Shown here: piece after piece, positions 18,830 through 27,140 of the stretch | How positions within the stretch are numbered: the stretch's first letter is position 1 | Layout: each line of letters starts with the position of its first letter | NCBI RefSeq assembly: GCF_002207765.1 | Contig: NZ_BDGJ01000001.1 | Coordinates: 1 to 46,293 of the forward strand | Source: Calderihabitans maritimus | GTDB lineage: Bacteria > Bacillota > KKC1 > Calderihabitantales > Calderihabitantaceae | Direction: 5' to 3' | Length of the DNA: 46,293 nt | The notes under the pieces: generated by a model | The model's database searches: none | The model's input: the letters and a program-made list of their open reading frames with translations, nothing else | What the model was told of the DNA's origin: nothing | Program-made: the position numbers and the translations under genes

Positions 18830-18858
18830 TTGTATTTTATTCGACGACCGGGTATACT
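18830..18858 (+). promoter_or_regulatory. Sigma-A-like promoter of the terpene synthase gene
   Basis: TTGTAT (18830-18835) and TATACT (18853-18858) are separated by 17 bases, with about 40 bases to the start codon. The -35 is weak and the -10 good. Confidence 0.5.
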
Positions 18859-18897
18859 TAAATTGTTAATAAGCTTTAGTTGTATGGAGGTCCGGTT

Positions 18898-19974
18898 ATG
18901 GCAGCATCGTTAAAGTACCTGCACTTTCCGTCTCAGTTAGCCCTTGTTGTCAGATTCGTAAAGAAAATATTCCCCTTGGTCGAAACGGAACTCAGTCGAT
19001 GGTACAAGAAAGCCTCTTTATCTCCTGACCCGGTTCTAGCGGAGCAGGCTCACGCAAGTATAAAATCTAAAAGGTTTCATGCTCAAGGAGGAAGCATTTA
19101 TGCCCTATATCCGGGCGTAAATCACGTAAATTTTACCCGGTTTGTGGTAGCCCTTCAAACTATCAGCGATTATTTAGATAACTTGTGTGACCGGCTAGGT
19201 TATGAAAACGAGAAAGCATTTAGTCAACTTCACCGGGCCATGACTGATGCTTTAAATCCTTCCGTACCGATGGCCGATTACTACGCCTACTTTCCGCACC
19301 GGAGGGATGGCGGCTACCTGGAAGAGCTAGTCAGGGAATGTCGGCGGCAAATAGCCTCTTTCCCTTCCTACGCGTTAGTTAAAGAGGATATTTTAGATTT
19401 GGCAGAACTTTATTCTAACTTACAAACCCTTAAACATTTACCATTGGATGTCCGTGAAGATAAGATGATCCAATGGACCACGCCTTATCTAAAAAAGTAT
19501 ACCGGGATTAGCCGCTGGGAGTTTGCTGCAGCTACGGGTTCCACCTTAGGCATTTTTGTTCTTAGCGCGGCCGCTTCCAATCCGCACTTAACCTCAGAAC
19601 AAGTAGCTCGAATCAAAAGAGCCTATTTCCCGTGGATCTGCGGTTTACATATTTTATTAGATTACTTGATTGACCTCCAAGAAGACCGTTTAGAAGGAGA
19701 CTTGAATTTTGTATCCTATTACCGCGATAACCAGCAGTGTAAGGAACGCTTGAATACATTTCTAAATAACTGCTTTGCTCACATCGTAGATTTACCCCAT
19801 AAGAACTTTCACGCTACAGTTATTATAGGTCTTCTTGCCATGTATCTTTCCGATCCCAAAGCCAGCGATCCCGAAGTTCGCCCCGTAGCCGAACTTCTAT
19901 TAAAAAAGGGCGGGAAGAGAGCCGCCCTTTTTCACAGAATATGCTGTTTTCTGCGGCAGCATGGCACAATTTAG
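18898..19974 (+). CDS. DUF2600 large terpene synthase (YtpB-like)
   Basis: About 358 residues of the DUF2600 family, whose Bacillus subtilis member YtpB makes tetraprenyl-beta-curcumene from heptaprenyl diphosphate. Asp-rich motifs that could bind Mg-diphosphate are visible: TISDYLDNLCDRLGYE near residue 95 and LLDYLIDLQEDR near residue 255. The ATG at 18898 has GGAGG at 18886-18890; an upstream TTG at 18880 lacks one. It converges with a long-chain prenyl diphosphate synthase that could supply the C35 substrate. The product cannot be predicted beyond a cyclised long-chain terpene. The 3' end contains a terminator hairpin. Confidence 0.88.
   Translation: MAASLKYLHFPSQLALVVRFVKKIFPLVETELSRWYKKASLSPDPVLAEQAHASIKSKRFHAQGGSIYALYPGVNHVNFTRFVVALQTISDYLDNLCDRLGYENEKAFSQLHRAMTDALNPSVPMADYYAYFPHRRDGGYLEELVRECRRQIASFPSYALVKEDILDLAELYSNLQTLKHLPLDVREDKMIQWTTPYLKKYTGISRWEFAAATGSTLGIFVLSAAASNPHLTSEQVARIKRAYFPWICGLHILLDYLIDLQEDRLEGDLNFVSYYRDNQQCKERLNTFLNNCFAHIVDLPHKNFHATVIIGLLAMYLSDPKASDPEVRPVAELLLKKGGKRAALFHRICCFLRQHGTI
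19902..19932. terminator. Bidirectional terminator inside the terpene synthase gene
   Basis: AAAAAGGGCGG (19903-19913) and CCGCCCTTTTT (19922-19932) form a perfect 11-bp inverted repeat with an 8-base loop. The minus strand ends in six T, so this is the terminator of the polyprenyl synthase gene that stops at 19985. The plus strand ends in five T, although it is still about 40 bases inside the terpene synthase frame. Confidence 0.75.
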
Positions 19975-19984
19975 CTCATCTCCA

Positions 19985-20983
19985 TTAATTACTTCGCACC
20001 AAAACCAATTCTGCCAGGTTCATTAAAAGGTTGCGGTACTGCGAAACAGGCAGTACCGCCAGTGCCTGCTTGGCCTTCTTTTGATAATAAGAAGCAACCG
20101 CACGAGCATAAGCAAGAGCTCCGGAACTGATCACCGCCTCCACTATCCGCTGCCGCAACTCTCCATCCATCTTGTCCTGAAGTAATTCCTTTTGCAACCA
20201 CGACCGGTGAAAAGGATCCCTGAGCAACGCCAGCACGGGTAAAGTAAGGTTGCCTTGTGCCAAATCCAAACCGGCAGGTTTGCCGAGCTGTTCCGGTTTG
20301 CCGATAAAATCTAAAATATCATCAATAATTTGAAAAGCGCAACCTAGATTCAGGCCATACTCATACAAGGCTTCAACTTTTTCTTGATCTTTTTCAGCTA
20401 TCAAGGCTCCTGCCTGGCAGCACATAGCAATCAAATTTGCCGTCTTTTTTCTAATACGGCTAAAATAATTTTCCTCTGTTTGATTTATATCAAATTCGCC
20501 GATTACCTGCTCCACCTCTCCTTCGCACATATCCTCCACCGTTCGTGTCACCAGCCGCAGAACATCAAAAAGTTGATTCTCTACCAAAAGGCGAAAAGCT
20601 TTGGCGAAGAGGAAGTCTCCCGTTAAAATTGACACCCTGTTTCCCCAACAAGCGTTTAACGTAGGCCTGCCCCGACGTGTGGAAGAAACGTCTATTACAT
20701 CATCATGGATTAAAGAAGCCATATGTATCAGCTCTACAGCCACCGCAACTTTTATCATTCCAGGACTGACAGGGCCAAAACATTTGCCGGCGGCCAGTAC
20801 CAGCATTGGACGCAGTCTTTTCCCACCCGACCTAAGCACTCTTGAACACATTTCCGCAACAGGACCCTCTGCCGATGCAACCGCCTGATGTAAATTTTCT
20901 TCTACCTGGTACAGTTCAGGCAATAGCCTTGCTAAATCCGCAAAGGTCAGGTTGGGGCTCGTTTTTAATCCGGATTCCTTCAC
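19985..20983 (-). CDS. Polyprenyl diphosphate synthase (heptaprenyl-type, HepT-like)
   Basis: A 332-residue trans-prenyltransferase that elongates allylic diphosphates with isopentenyl diphosphate. The two Asp-rich motifs are present: LIHDDVIDVSSTRRGRPT near residue 90 and FQIIDDILDFIG near residue 215. The residues before the first motif are small (MASLIH), as in enzymes making long chains of C35 or more. It starts at GTG with AGGTGAG. It may supply the menaquinone side chain, the substrate of the convergent DUF2600 enzyme, or both. No HepS-like partner is in the window, so a one-subunit enzyme is possible. Confidence 0.9.
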   Translation of the reverse strand: MKESGLKTSPNLTFADLARLLPELYQVEENLHQAVASAEGPVAEMCSRVLRSGGKRLRPMLVLAAGKCFGPVSPGMIKVAVAVELIHMASLIHDDVIDVSSTRRGRPTLNACWGNRVSILTGDFLFAKAFRLLVENQLFDVLRLVTRTVEDMCEGEVEQVIGEFDINQTEENYFSRIRKKTANLIAMCCQAGALIAEKDQEKVEALYEYGLNLGCAFQIIDDILDFIGKPEQLGKPAGLDLAQGNLTLPVLALLRDPFHRSWLQKELLQDKMDGELRQRIVEAVISSGALAYARAVASYYQKKAKQALAVLPVSQYRNLLMNLAELVLVRSN

Positions 20984-21121
20984 TACTTCTCACCTTTGGC
21001 TTGAACTTTTCCGTTACCAATAGTATTCTCCTTTCGTTCATTGCATATACTTCCTATCAGTCCCCAAAAAAGATAGCCCCTATGCTTGCGTCCAAAAAAT
21101 TCTATCCCCTTTTACATGAGA

Positions 21122-22075
21122 TTACAAAACAAATTTTCCTTCCCGGAGAATAATTTCCCCGTCTAATTCCACGGTAGGTTTCAAAATTACACCGTCTAAA
21201 TGGCTGGGTACTTGGACTCGTCCTCCGATAGTACTATTATCACCCAAAGCAACGTGGACGGTACCCAGTACTTTTTCATCTTCCAATACTACCCCGCTGA
21301 GTATAGCCCGTCCGTTCAATCCCAAACCAAGTTCCGCAATGTTGTAAGCAGGCTCCCCGTGCATCTCTAGCATTTGACGCAAAAGTTCAGCTTCTGGCCC
21401 TCCTTTTACTTCCACAACTTTTCCTTCTTCTACCCGCATTTCCAATGGCTGGCTCAATCTCCCTATACCGGCCATAGAACCATCCACCACCAATTTACCC
21501 CGGGCAGTTCCTTCCACAGGAGCAATATAGGCTTCTCCTGCCGGAAGATTTCCAAACGAACCCGGCTCATGATAAATTCCCGTATCCGGTTTCCCTTCTC
21601 GCCCCTCCAAGCCGATAACCAAATCTGTTCCGGCAGCCGTAGTTATGCGAGCTGTACTGGCCTGGGTTAGATAAGAAGCAAATTTGAGACTGGCCCTTTC
21701 TATTTCCCGGTAGTCAGCATTCAAGGTGCGGGCCATTATATCGGGGGTAATTCCAGGCATACTTGCAATTCTAGCCCCCGCCCGGTTGGCTTCCTGCCGG
21801 GCTTGGGTATGAGAAAGGGACTTGGAAGTAGCGGCAACCACTACCTGAACTCTTTTCATCGCCTCAGCCACCGCGACCGGTGGTTCCTCCCCGTGAGTCT
21901 TTCTGGATACCATTTCTACAAGCATTGCCTCCGTCCGTAATTCCTTTGCTCTTTCAAACAGCTTCAAACCTATGGAGCGTGTAACTTCATCGATGACTAT
22001 GAGCACCTTTTCTCCTTCCCTTACTCCCATACAATCGCGTAAAGTAATCTCTGCCGCTTTCCGCAACTGATCCAA
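21122..22075 (-). CDS. M29-type metallo-aminopeptidase
   Basis: About 317 residues, matching the C-terminal signature of the thermophilic aminopeptidase family M29: YNIAELGLGLNGRA, EDEKVLGTVHVALGDN and SHLDGVILKPTVELDG, which supply the Glu, His and Asp metal ligands. It would release N-terminal amino acids in the cytoplasm. The TTG at 22075 follows AGGAGGG by six bases and is preferred over the longer frame to 22126, which overlaps the radical SAM gene. It is the last gene of the ogt-AmmeMemoRadiSam unit, eleven bases behind the radical SAM gene. The N-terminal half is less conserved. Confidence 0.85.
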   Translation of the reverse strand: MDQLRKAAEITLRDCMGVREGEKVLIVIDEVTRSIGLKLFERAKELRTEAMLVEMVSRKTHGEEPPVAVAEAMKRVQVVVAATSKSLSHTQARQEANRAGARIASMPGITPDIMARTLNADYREIERASLKFASYLTQASTARITTAAGTDLVIGLEGREGKPDTGIYHEPGSFGNLPAGEAYIAPVEGTARGKLVVDGSMAGIGRLSQPLEMRVEEGKVVEVKGGPEAELLRQMLEMHGEPAYNIAELGLGLNGRAILSGVVLEDEKVLGTVHVALGDNSTIGGRVQVPSHLDGVILKPTVELDGEIILREGKFVL

Positions 22076-22086
22076 GGTTATCCCTC

Positions 22087-23088
22087 CTAAATTATTACAT
22101 TTATTTCTTTTCCGCACCGGGCACACTGCCTACCGTTCAATCCGACTATTCTAACCGCATAATAAGAACGCTCAATTACTTTCCACCCGCAATTTGGACA
22201 GTAGGTATCATTTTCTCCCAACTCCCAAGCGTTTCCAATATAGACATAGAGCAACTTCTCCCGCGCCAAATCGCGGGCCCCTCGGAGAGTTTCCAAGGGA
22301 GTTGGTTCTAAACTCATTTTATAGCTGGGAAAGTAACGGGAAAAGTGAAGAGGAACCTCTTCCCCCAAAGCAGTTGCCACCCAATCTACCAGTCCTTTGA
22401 TTTCCTCCTCATCATCATTCAGTCCTGGAACCAAAAGGGTGGTAATTTCCACATGGCAGCCCCTCGCTTTAGCCTCTTCCGCCGTTTCTAGGACTGGCTT
22501 GTAGGCACCATGTACCACCTTTCGGTAAAATTCGTTGCTAAAACCTTTAACATCAATGTTCAAAGCATCAATATAAGGCAACAGTTCCTGCAACGGTGCC
22601 CGGTTTATAAAGCCGTTGGTAACCAAAACATTCTTCAGTCCTGCCTGCCGGGCCAGTTTGGCCGTATCCCTGACAAACTCGTACCACACTAGAGGTTCCG
22701 AGTAAGTATAGGCTATACCTACGCAGTTCTCATCTCGCTGTCTTTCCCGGGCAATCTTAACCAGTTGTTCCGGTGTTACAGATAAGGTCTCCGGATTCCC
22801 GTGAGCGATTCCCCAATTCTGGCAAAACTCACAATGAAAATTACACCCTACCGTACCTATAGAGAAAATGTAACTTCCGGGATAAAAGTGATAAAGCGGT
22901 TTTTTCTCAATAGGATCCAGAGCATAAGAGGAACACCGACCGTAATTAAGCGAATAAAGTCTCCCCTCTCTATTTTCTCTAACCCGGCAAATTCCGGTTT
23001 GGCCTGGCCGAATGGTACACCGGTGAGGACATAGTTGGCACCGGACCGTTTCCTCAGCTAATGTTTCGTAATATTCAGCTTCCCTCAT
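22087..23088 (-). CDS. amrS: AmmeMemoRadiSam system radical SAM enzyme
   Basis: A 333-residue radical SAM protein. The cluster motif CNFHCEFCQNW near residue 82 binds the [4Fe-4S] cluster used to cleave S-adenosylmethionine. An N-terminal CQLCPHRC-x9-C element and a C-terminal pair of CxxC motifs (CPNCGW, CARCGK) could bind further metal. It resembles pyruvate formate-lyase activases but belongs to the group found with Memo and AMMECR1 proteins. The substrate is not known to me. It lies 12 bases downstream of the LigB-AMMECR1 fusion, so the pair is a functional module. Confidence 0.92.
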   Translation of the reverse strand: MREAEYYETLAEETVRCQLCPHRCTIRPGQTGICRVRENREGRLYSLNYGRCSSYALDPIEKKPLYHFYPGSYIFSIGTVGCNFHCEFCQNWGIAHGNPETLSVTPEQLVKIARERQRDENCVGIAYTYSEPLVWYEFVRDTAKLARQAGLKNVLVTNGFINRAPLQELLPYIDALNIDVKGFSNEFYRKVVHGAYKPVLETAEEAKARGCHVEITTLLVPGLNDDEEEIKGLVDWVATALGEEVPLHFSRYFPSYKMSLEPTPLETLRGARDLAREKLLYVYIGNAWELGENDTYCPNCGWKVIERSYYAVRIVGLNGRQCARCGKEINVII

Positions 23089-23100
23089 CCTGGAGGCCTC

Positions 23101-24507
23101 CTAAGTATGGCGGATCACTTCAAAACGTTCCATCTCAAATTTTTCTCCCGGAAAAATACCCGCCTTGCGTTTAGCGATCTCCACCTGTTCCTCTACTGTA
23201 TCTATTCCTTCCAAATTAGGAAGCAGAAGTCCCGATTTGGATCCGCTGCGCACGATTACTCCGTAACGTTGAGGATCTAGTTCTTCCATCCCTGACACCG
23301 GCTCAGGTGGTTTAAGCACATCAACGGAGTAAACCAGTTCCGGCAACTCTTCGAGCGTTACGGGACTGAAACGGGGATCCTCTACTCCGGCCTTAATGGC
23401 ATTGTGTATCACTTCTTCAGCTACATTCTCCCGCGTAGGTACTATAGTACCAATACATCCCCGCAGCATACCATGTTTTTTAATGGAAACAAAGACACCC
23501 GCTCTTTCCCTCATTTCCTCTGACAGATCTGTCGGCGGTTCGATTATCCGGCCGTGTCTTATGTAATTCTCCAAACTTTCCCGGGCCAGGCGAACCAGAG
23601 GGCTCTCTTTTTTTCGAATTTCAGCTATGTAGTTTTTCCTTTCCTCATACAGGCGTTCTACAAGTTTTTTACTGCCTTGCCGTTGTTCAGGAATTAGTTC
23701 CGCTACCAAATAGCCTACTCCATAAGGGCCTTCATAAGAGTAAACCCGGCTGGATACCTGAAAGCCATCGAGGGCTCCCAGGAGCATGATTATGGTGCGT
23801 AGACCACATTCCCCGGCACTCTCCGCCAAATTCTCGGGAACCTGTACGATGGCTTTAACATCAAACTTTTCTAACGCTTCCTTTATATATTCATCAAATT
23901 CCGTTCCCTTAGGGTTATATCCGGCTGGAGCTCCGGGAAGCAGACGGTGGGAAAGATCTCCGCTTGCCACTAGAGCTACTCTCTTCCCTGCTTCCTTTAT
24001 GCCTTCCTGAAGCGCAACTCCAAAGGCAAAAAGATCTTCCCGGGGAAGAAGCCCCATGGTTATAGCTACGATGGGAACCGTTAATCCGGCTTCCTTTAGG
24101 TAATACAAGGGAACTAAGATTCCGTGATCGAGACGAACGTCAGCCTGATATTGGCGGGCTGATCTGTCATCCAGAGAAACAATGGGAATACCTCGCTGCC
24201 GGGACAACCGGATAATACAGTCTACCAATTCTAAATCGTTGGTGCAATTAAAACGAACCTGAGGTGCACCGAATTCTCCCAAATCTCCCTCCAGTTTCGC
24301 AGCGGTAAGAATACTGATGGCATCTTGAAACATTGGTCCGTGAGGAGTAAAAAATACTACCGCTTGAGGATCAGCATCTACCAGACGTTGAGCAACCTTT
24401 CTCATGGCCCTGATAGTATTTTGTACCTTCTCCGTACTGCGGCCCCCCACTTCAGGTACCATCAATGGGGGGTGTGGAGCAATACATGAATAAACCAAAC
24501 GGCCCAT
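23101..24507 (-). CDS. amrA: LigB-type dioxygenase-like / AMMECR1 fusion (AmmeMemoRadiSam system protein A)
   Basis: A 468-residue protein of two domains. Residues about 1-270 resemble class III extradiol dioxygenase (LigB/Memo) proteins: [26 protein letters not shown] and [19 protein letters not shown] carry the expected histidines and acidic residues. Residues about 290-465 are an AMMECR1 domain, with [18 protein letters not shown] and [12 protein letters not shown]. Eukaryotic MEMO1 and AMMECR1 are the separate relatives. The chemistry is unsettled. The ATG follows AAGGAGG, and the gene lies 17 bases behind ogt. Confidence 0.9.
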   Translation of the reverse strand: MGRLVYSCIAPHPPLMVPEVGGRSTEKVQNTIRAMRKVAQRLVDADPQAVVFFTPHGPMFQDAISILTAAKLEGDLGEFGAPQVRFNCTNDLELVDCIIRLSRQRGIPIVSLDDRSARQYQADVRLDHGILVPLYYLKEAGLTVPIVAITMGLLPREDLFAFGVALQEGIKEAGKRVALVASGDLSHRLLPGAPAGYNPKGTEFDEYIKEALEKFDVKAIVQVPENLAESAGECGLRTIIMLLGALDGFQVSSRVYSYEGPYGVGYLVAELIPEQRQGSKKLVERLYEERKNYIAEIRKKESPLVRLARESLENYIRHGRIIEPPTDLSEEMRERAGVFVSIKKHGMLRGCIGTIVPTRENVAEEVIHNAIKAGVEDPRFSPVTLEELPELVYSVDVLKPPEPVSGMEELDPQRYGVIVRSGSKSGLLLPNLEGIDTVEEQVEIAKRKAGIFPGEKFEMERFEVIRHT

Positions 24508-24524
24508 GCTATACCTCCTTCACC

Positions 24525-25055
24525 TTATTTTCCCCGGTTATCTCTTTTCATAAACCTGTCAGCCCGCGCCCTCTCCAGTTCCAACAGTTTTTGCTTTAGA
24601 GCAGTACCTGCCGAAAATCCTCCTAAATGGCCGTCTCGCTGTATTACCCGATGGCAGGGTAAAATGATAGGTATTCGGTTCCGTTTTAGAACCTGACCTA
24701 CTGCTTGTGCTGCTCCAGGTTTACCCAACTGGCTGGCTACCCAACGATAGGACCGAACCTGCCCGTAAGGAATCTGACGCACTTTTTCCAGTACGGCCCT
24801 TTGAAAAGGGGTATAGCCGGACCAATCAATAGGATAATAAAAATCCACCTTTTTGCCATCACTGTAATCAATCAGGTCATTAAGGAGACGATCCATAAAC
24901 GGAAAAGCTCGAAGAGCAGCGCGTTCAACCGACTTCTTGGAGGGACATTCAGTTTCCAGCTTCTTTTGGGGAAGCATCAAAGCAACTATTCCCCGAGAAG
25001 AAGCAGTAACCCCTATCCAACCTAACCGGGTATTAACAAAAACCGCCTGCACCAA
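24525..25055 (-). CDS. ogt: Methylated-DNA--protein-cysteine S-methyltransferase
   Basis: A 176-residue suicide DNA-repair protein removing alkyl groups from O6 of guanine. The active-site motif IILPCHRVIQRDGHLGGF contains the acceptor cysteine near residue 140, and FQRAVLEKVRQIPYGQVRSY is the DNA-binding helix-turn-helix. The first codon is TTG at 25055 or GTG at 25052 behind GGAGGG. It heads the run with the AmmeMemoRadiSam genes; the association may only be transcriptional. Confidence 0.93.
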   Translation of the reverse strand: MVQAVFVNTRLGWIGVTASSRGIVALMLPQKKLETECPSKKSVERAALRAFPFMDRLLNDLIDYSDGKKVDFYYPIDWSGYTPFQRAVLEKVRQIPYGQVRSYRWVASQLGKPGAAQAVGQVLKRNRIPIILPCHRVIQRDGHLGGFSAGTALKQKLLELERARADRFMKRDNRGK

Positions 25056-25161
25056 AACACCCCTCCGTTTTTAATAATTATTTGCTTAATTTTTTACTTT
25101 TTTGCTATTCTTTTTCCTGCCAAAAAATTAAAATCTCTAACCCTAACCGAATATTTTCAGT

Positions 25162-25191
25162 AAAAAAAATACCGCCTTCAGTACAGGCGGT
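25162..25191 (-). terminator. Terminator of cwlD
   Basis: ACCGCC (25171-25176) and GGCGGT (25186-25191) form a 6-bp stem with a 9-base loop, followed on the minus strand by A and eight T. It lies just after the cwlD stop codon. Confidence 0.85.
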
Positions 25192-25205
25192 GGTTTTGGC
25201 GGGTA

Positions 25206-25943
25206 TCATCTTTCCGTTGCGTTGGAAGCATAATACTTGACAATGCCCGCATATATAGCCCAAGACAATTTAGATTGATAGGTGGGATCGTTAAGAAGTT
25301 TTTCCTCTTGGGGGTTGGAGATAAAACCTACTTCCACTACCACAGTAGGAATATCTAAATTGCGGAGGATGTAGGTATCCAATCCTTGAGCCCGCCGGTT
25401 TGTATTGCGTAAAATTCTACGCAGTTCGCTTTGGATGGCTCTGGCCAGTTTTTTCCCTTCTGTCGATTTATAATAATAAAAAGTTTGCGCTCCCGTCCAA
25501 ATACGCCCAAAACTGTTCGCCTGAATGCAGATATAAAGGTCGGCGTTTCGCTTTTGGGCAAGATTGATTCTATTATTCAAGTCCTCTCTTTTTCGTTCCC
25601 TCAAGCTTTTACCGGGTGTACTCAGGTCAGTGTCTGTCTCCCGCGTCATTACCACTGCCGCCCCGGCCTGACTTAAAATCAAACTGAGTTTCTTAGCTAT
25701 AGCCAGATTTATATCCTTCTCCAAAGTGCCTCCCGGCCCTACAGCTCCGCCGTCTACCCCGCCATGTCCCGGGTCTACTACTATCACTTTGTTGGCAACC
25801 GCCCATGAAACAGCTTCCACTGCTTGATTGGCTATCTTTTCAGCCAGGTATGTATAGCCTATAAATATAAAGGCCGCTAACAACACCAGGACTAATAAAT
25901 TCTTCCAACGAACCTTGACCACATAAATGCGGGAAATGGCCAC
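25206..25943 (-). CDS. cwlD: N-acetylmuramoyl-L-alanine amidase, CwlD type
   Basis: A 245-residue Amidase_3 protein. A single N-terminal membrane helix (about residues 14-32) anchors it, then the zinc motif VVDPGHGGVDGGAVG and the catalytic glutamate in VVVEVGFISNPQEE. CwlD removes the stem peptide from muramic acid as the first step toward muramic-delta-lactam in the spore cortex, which germination enzymes recognise. The position after rpsI is the conserved one in Bacillus and relatives. It starts at GTG behind GAGAGGG. It is good evidence that the organism sporulates. Confidence 0.93.
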   Translation of the reverse strand: MAISRIYVVKVRWKNLLVLVLLAAFIFIGYTYLAEKIANQAVEAVSWAVANKVIVVDPGHGGVDGGAVGPGGTLEKDINLAIAKKLSLILSQAGAAVVMTRETDTDLSTPGKSLRERKREDLNNRINLAQKRNADLYICIQANSFGRIWTGAQTFYYYKSTEGKKLARAIQSELRRILRNTNRRAQGLDTYILRNLDIPTVVVEVGFISNPQEEKLLNDPTYQSKLSWAIYAGIVKYYASNATER

Positions 25944-26143
25944 CAGTCCCTCTCCCCTGCAATCTTTCTTCTATAAAAAGTTATGCAACGGTCAAAAAAC
26001 TATACCTTGAATTTAAGAAAGTGGAAGGGAATAAGGGGCTGATTGTTACAAGGGTGAGAAAGCGGAAATAAGCATCTACTGTAGTTCAACAAATAAAAAG
26101 AGAACCTGTGTCGGTTCTCTTTGTAAACAACCCTTCTCCTCTA
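25944..26143. other. Intergenic region between rpsI and cwlD
   Basis: About 200 bases holding the rpsI terminator at its right end and presumably the cwlD promoter. I found no well-spaced promoter that I would defend, and no ORF. Confidence 0.4.
26090..26120 (-). terminator. Terminator of rplM-rpsI
   Basis: AGAGAACC (26099-26106) and GGTTCTCT (26113-26120) form a perfect 8-bp stem with a 6-base loop. On the minus strand it runs into TTTTTATTT. It ends the ribosomal transcript and separates it from cwlD. Confidence 0.88.
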
Positions 26144-26536
26144 TTAACGCTTGGAAAATTGAGGTGCTTTGCGAGCTTTCTTCAAGCCATACTTTCTTCT
26201 TTCTTTCATCCGCGGATCTCGCGTTAGGAGACCATGCCGTTTCAGTACCGGACGCAAGCCCTCATCAGCCTGCAACAATGCTCTGGCGATTCCCAGACGT
26301 ACTGCTCCTGCCTGCCCAGCAACTCCGCCGCCTTTTACTTTGGCGATCACATTAAATCTTCCCAAAGTATCCGTAACCTCAAGCGGTTCTCGTACAATCA
26401 TTTCTAGAGTCTTTCTGGCAAAGTATTCTTCGGCAGGACGTTCATTAACCGTTATCTTGCCTTCACCGGGCACCAGATAAACCCGGGCTATTGCATCTTT
26501 CCGCCGACCTGTACCGTAATAACAAACCTGTGCCAC
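26144..26536 (-). CDS. rpsI: Ribosomal protein S9
   Basis: A 130-residue small-subunit protein, beginning [20 protein letters not shown] and ending in the basic tail [11 protein letters not shown] that reaches the P-site tRNA. The start GTG at 26536 gives the normal length and has GGGGGAGAG close by; longer readings to 26557 are not family-like. It follows rplM directly. Confidence 0.96.
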   Translation of the reverse strand: MAQVCYYGTGRRKDAIARVYLVPGEGKITVNERPAEEYFARKTLEMIVREPLEVTDTLGRFNVIAKVKGGGVAGQAGAVRLGIARALLQADEGLRPVLKRHGLLTRDPRMKERRKYGLKKARKAPQFSKR

Positions 26537-26557
26537 CAACTCTCCCCCTTTCGGCAA

Positions 26558-26992
26558 TTATTCCTTAAATTCCCATACCTGAGGCTTTTGCGCTTGATGC
26601 GGATGTTCCGGTCCGCGGTACACCCGCAGTTTTTTCATAAGCTTCCGACCCAATCGGTTATGGGGTATCATCCCCCATACCGCTTTTTCTATCGCCTTTT
26701 CTGGCTTTTTCTTGAGTAGAGTTTCGTAGTTCATTACTTTTAACCCACCGGGATAACGGCTATGCCGAATATAAAGTTTCTGCTGCAACTTCTTCCCGGT
26801 CAACTTAATCTTTTCGGCATTGATAACTATCACATGATCTCCTACGTCCACATGAGGCGTAAAGGTTGGCTTATGCTTGCCTCGCAGTAATTTAGCTACT
26901 TCGGAGGCCAACCGTCCGAGAGTTTTACCTTCCGCGTCTATTATATACCACTTTTTTTCTACTTCATTAGGTTTTGCCATATAAGTAGACAC
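26558..26992 (-). CDS. rplM: Ribosomal protein L13
   Basis: A 144-residue early-assembly large-subunit protein. The core [21 protein letters not shown] and the C-terminal [22 protein letters not shown] (in two pieces) are typical. It lies 21 bases before rpsI, the conserved pair, and has its own promoter and structured leader upstream. Confidence 0.97.
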   Translation of the reverse strand: MSTYMAKPNEVEKKWYIIDAEGKTLGRLASEVAKLLRGKHKPTFTPHVDVGDHVIVINAEKIKLTGKKLQQKLYIRHSRYPGGLKVMNYETLLKKKPEKAIEKAVWGMIPHNRLGRKLMKKLRVYRGPEHPHQAQKPQVWEFKE

Positions 26993-27028
26993 CGCCGTTC
27001 CACCTCCTGTTACTATAAACCGTCTCCG

Positions 27029-27069
27029 TTTGCCGTATCAACCCGGGGCTCAAAGATTGATACTGCAAA
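27029..27069 (-). promoter_or_regulatory. Structured leader of rplM (L13-leader-like hairpin)
   Basis: Arms TTTGC-x-GTATCAA and TTGATAC-x-GCAAA pair over 12 bp with one 1x1 internal mismatch, around a 15-base loop containing CCCCGG. It lies in the 5' untranslated RNA of rplM, where Firmicutes are known to carry an autoregulatory L13 leader. The fold agrees in position; identity with that RNA family was not tested. Confidence 0.6.
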
Positions 27070-27090
27070 GGGCATAAAAACACACAATAA

Positions 27091-27119
27091 ATTGTAAACT
27101 AAGCCCTCACCAATGTCAA
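27091..27119 (-). promoter_or_regulatory. Strong sigma-A promoter of rplM-rpsI
   Basis: Consensus TTGACA (27114-27119) and TACAAT (27091-27096) with exactly 17 bases between. It lies just after truA, so rplM-rpsI can be transcribed apart from the long upstream operon. Confidence 0.85.
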
Positions 27120-27140
27120 GTAATTCAAGGCTTAGAGGGC

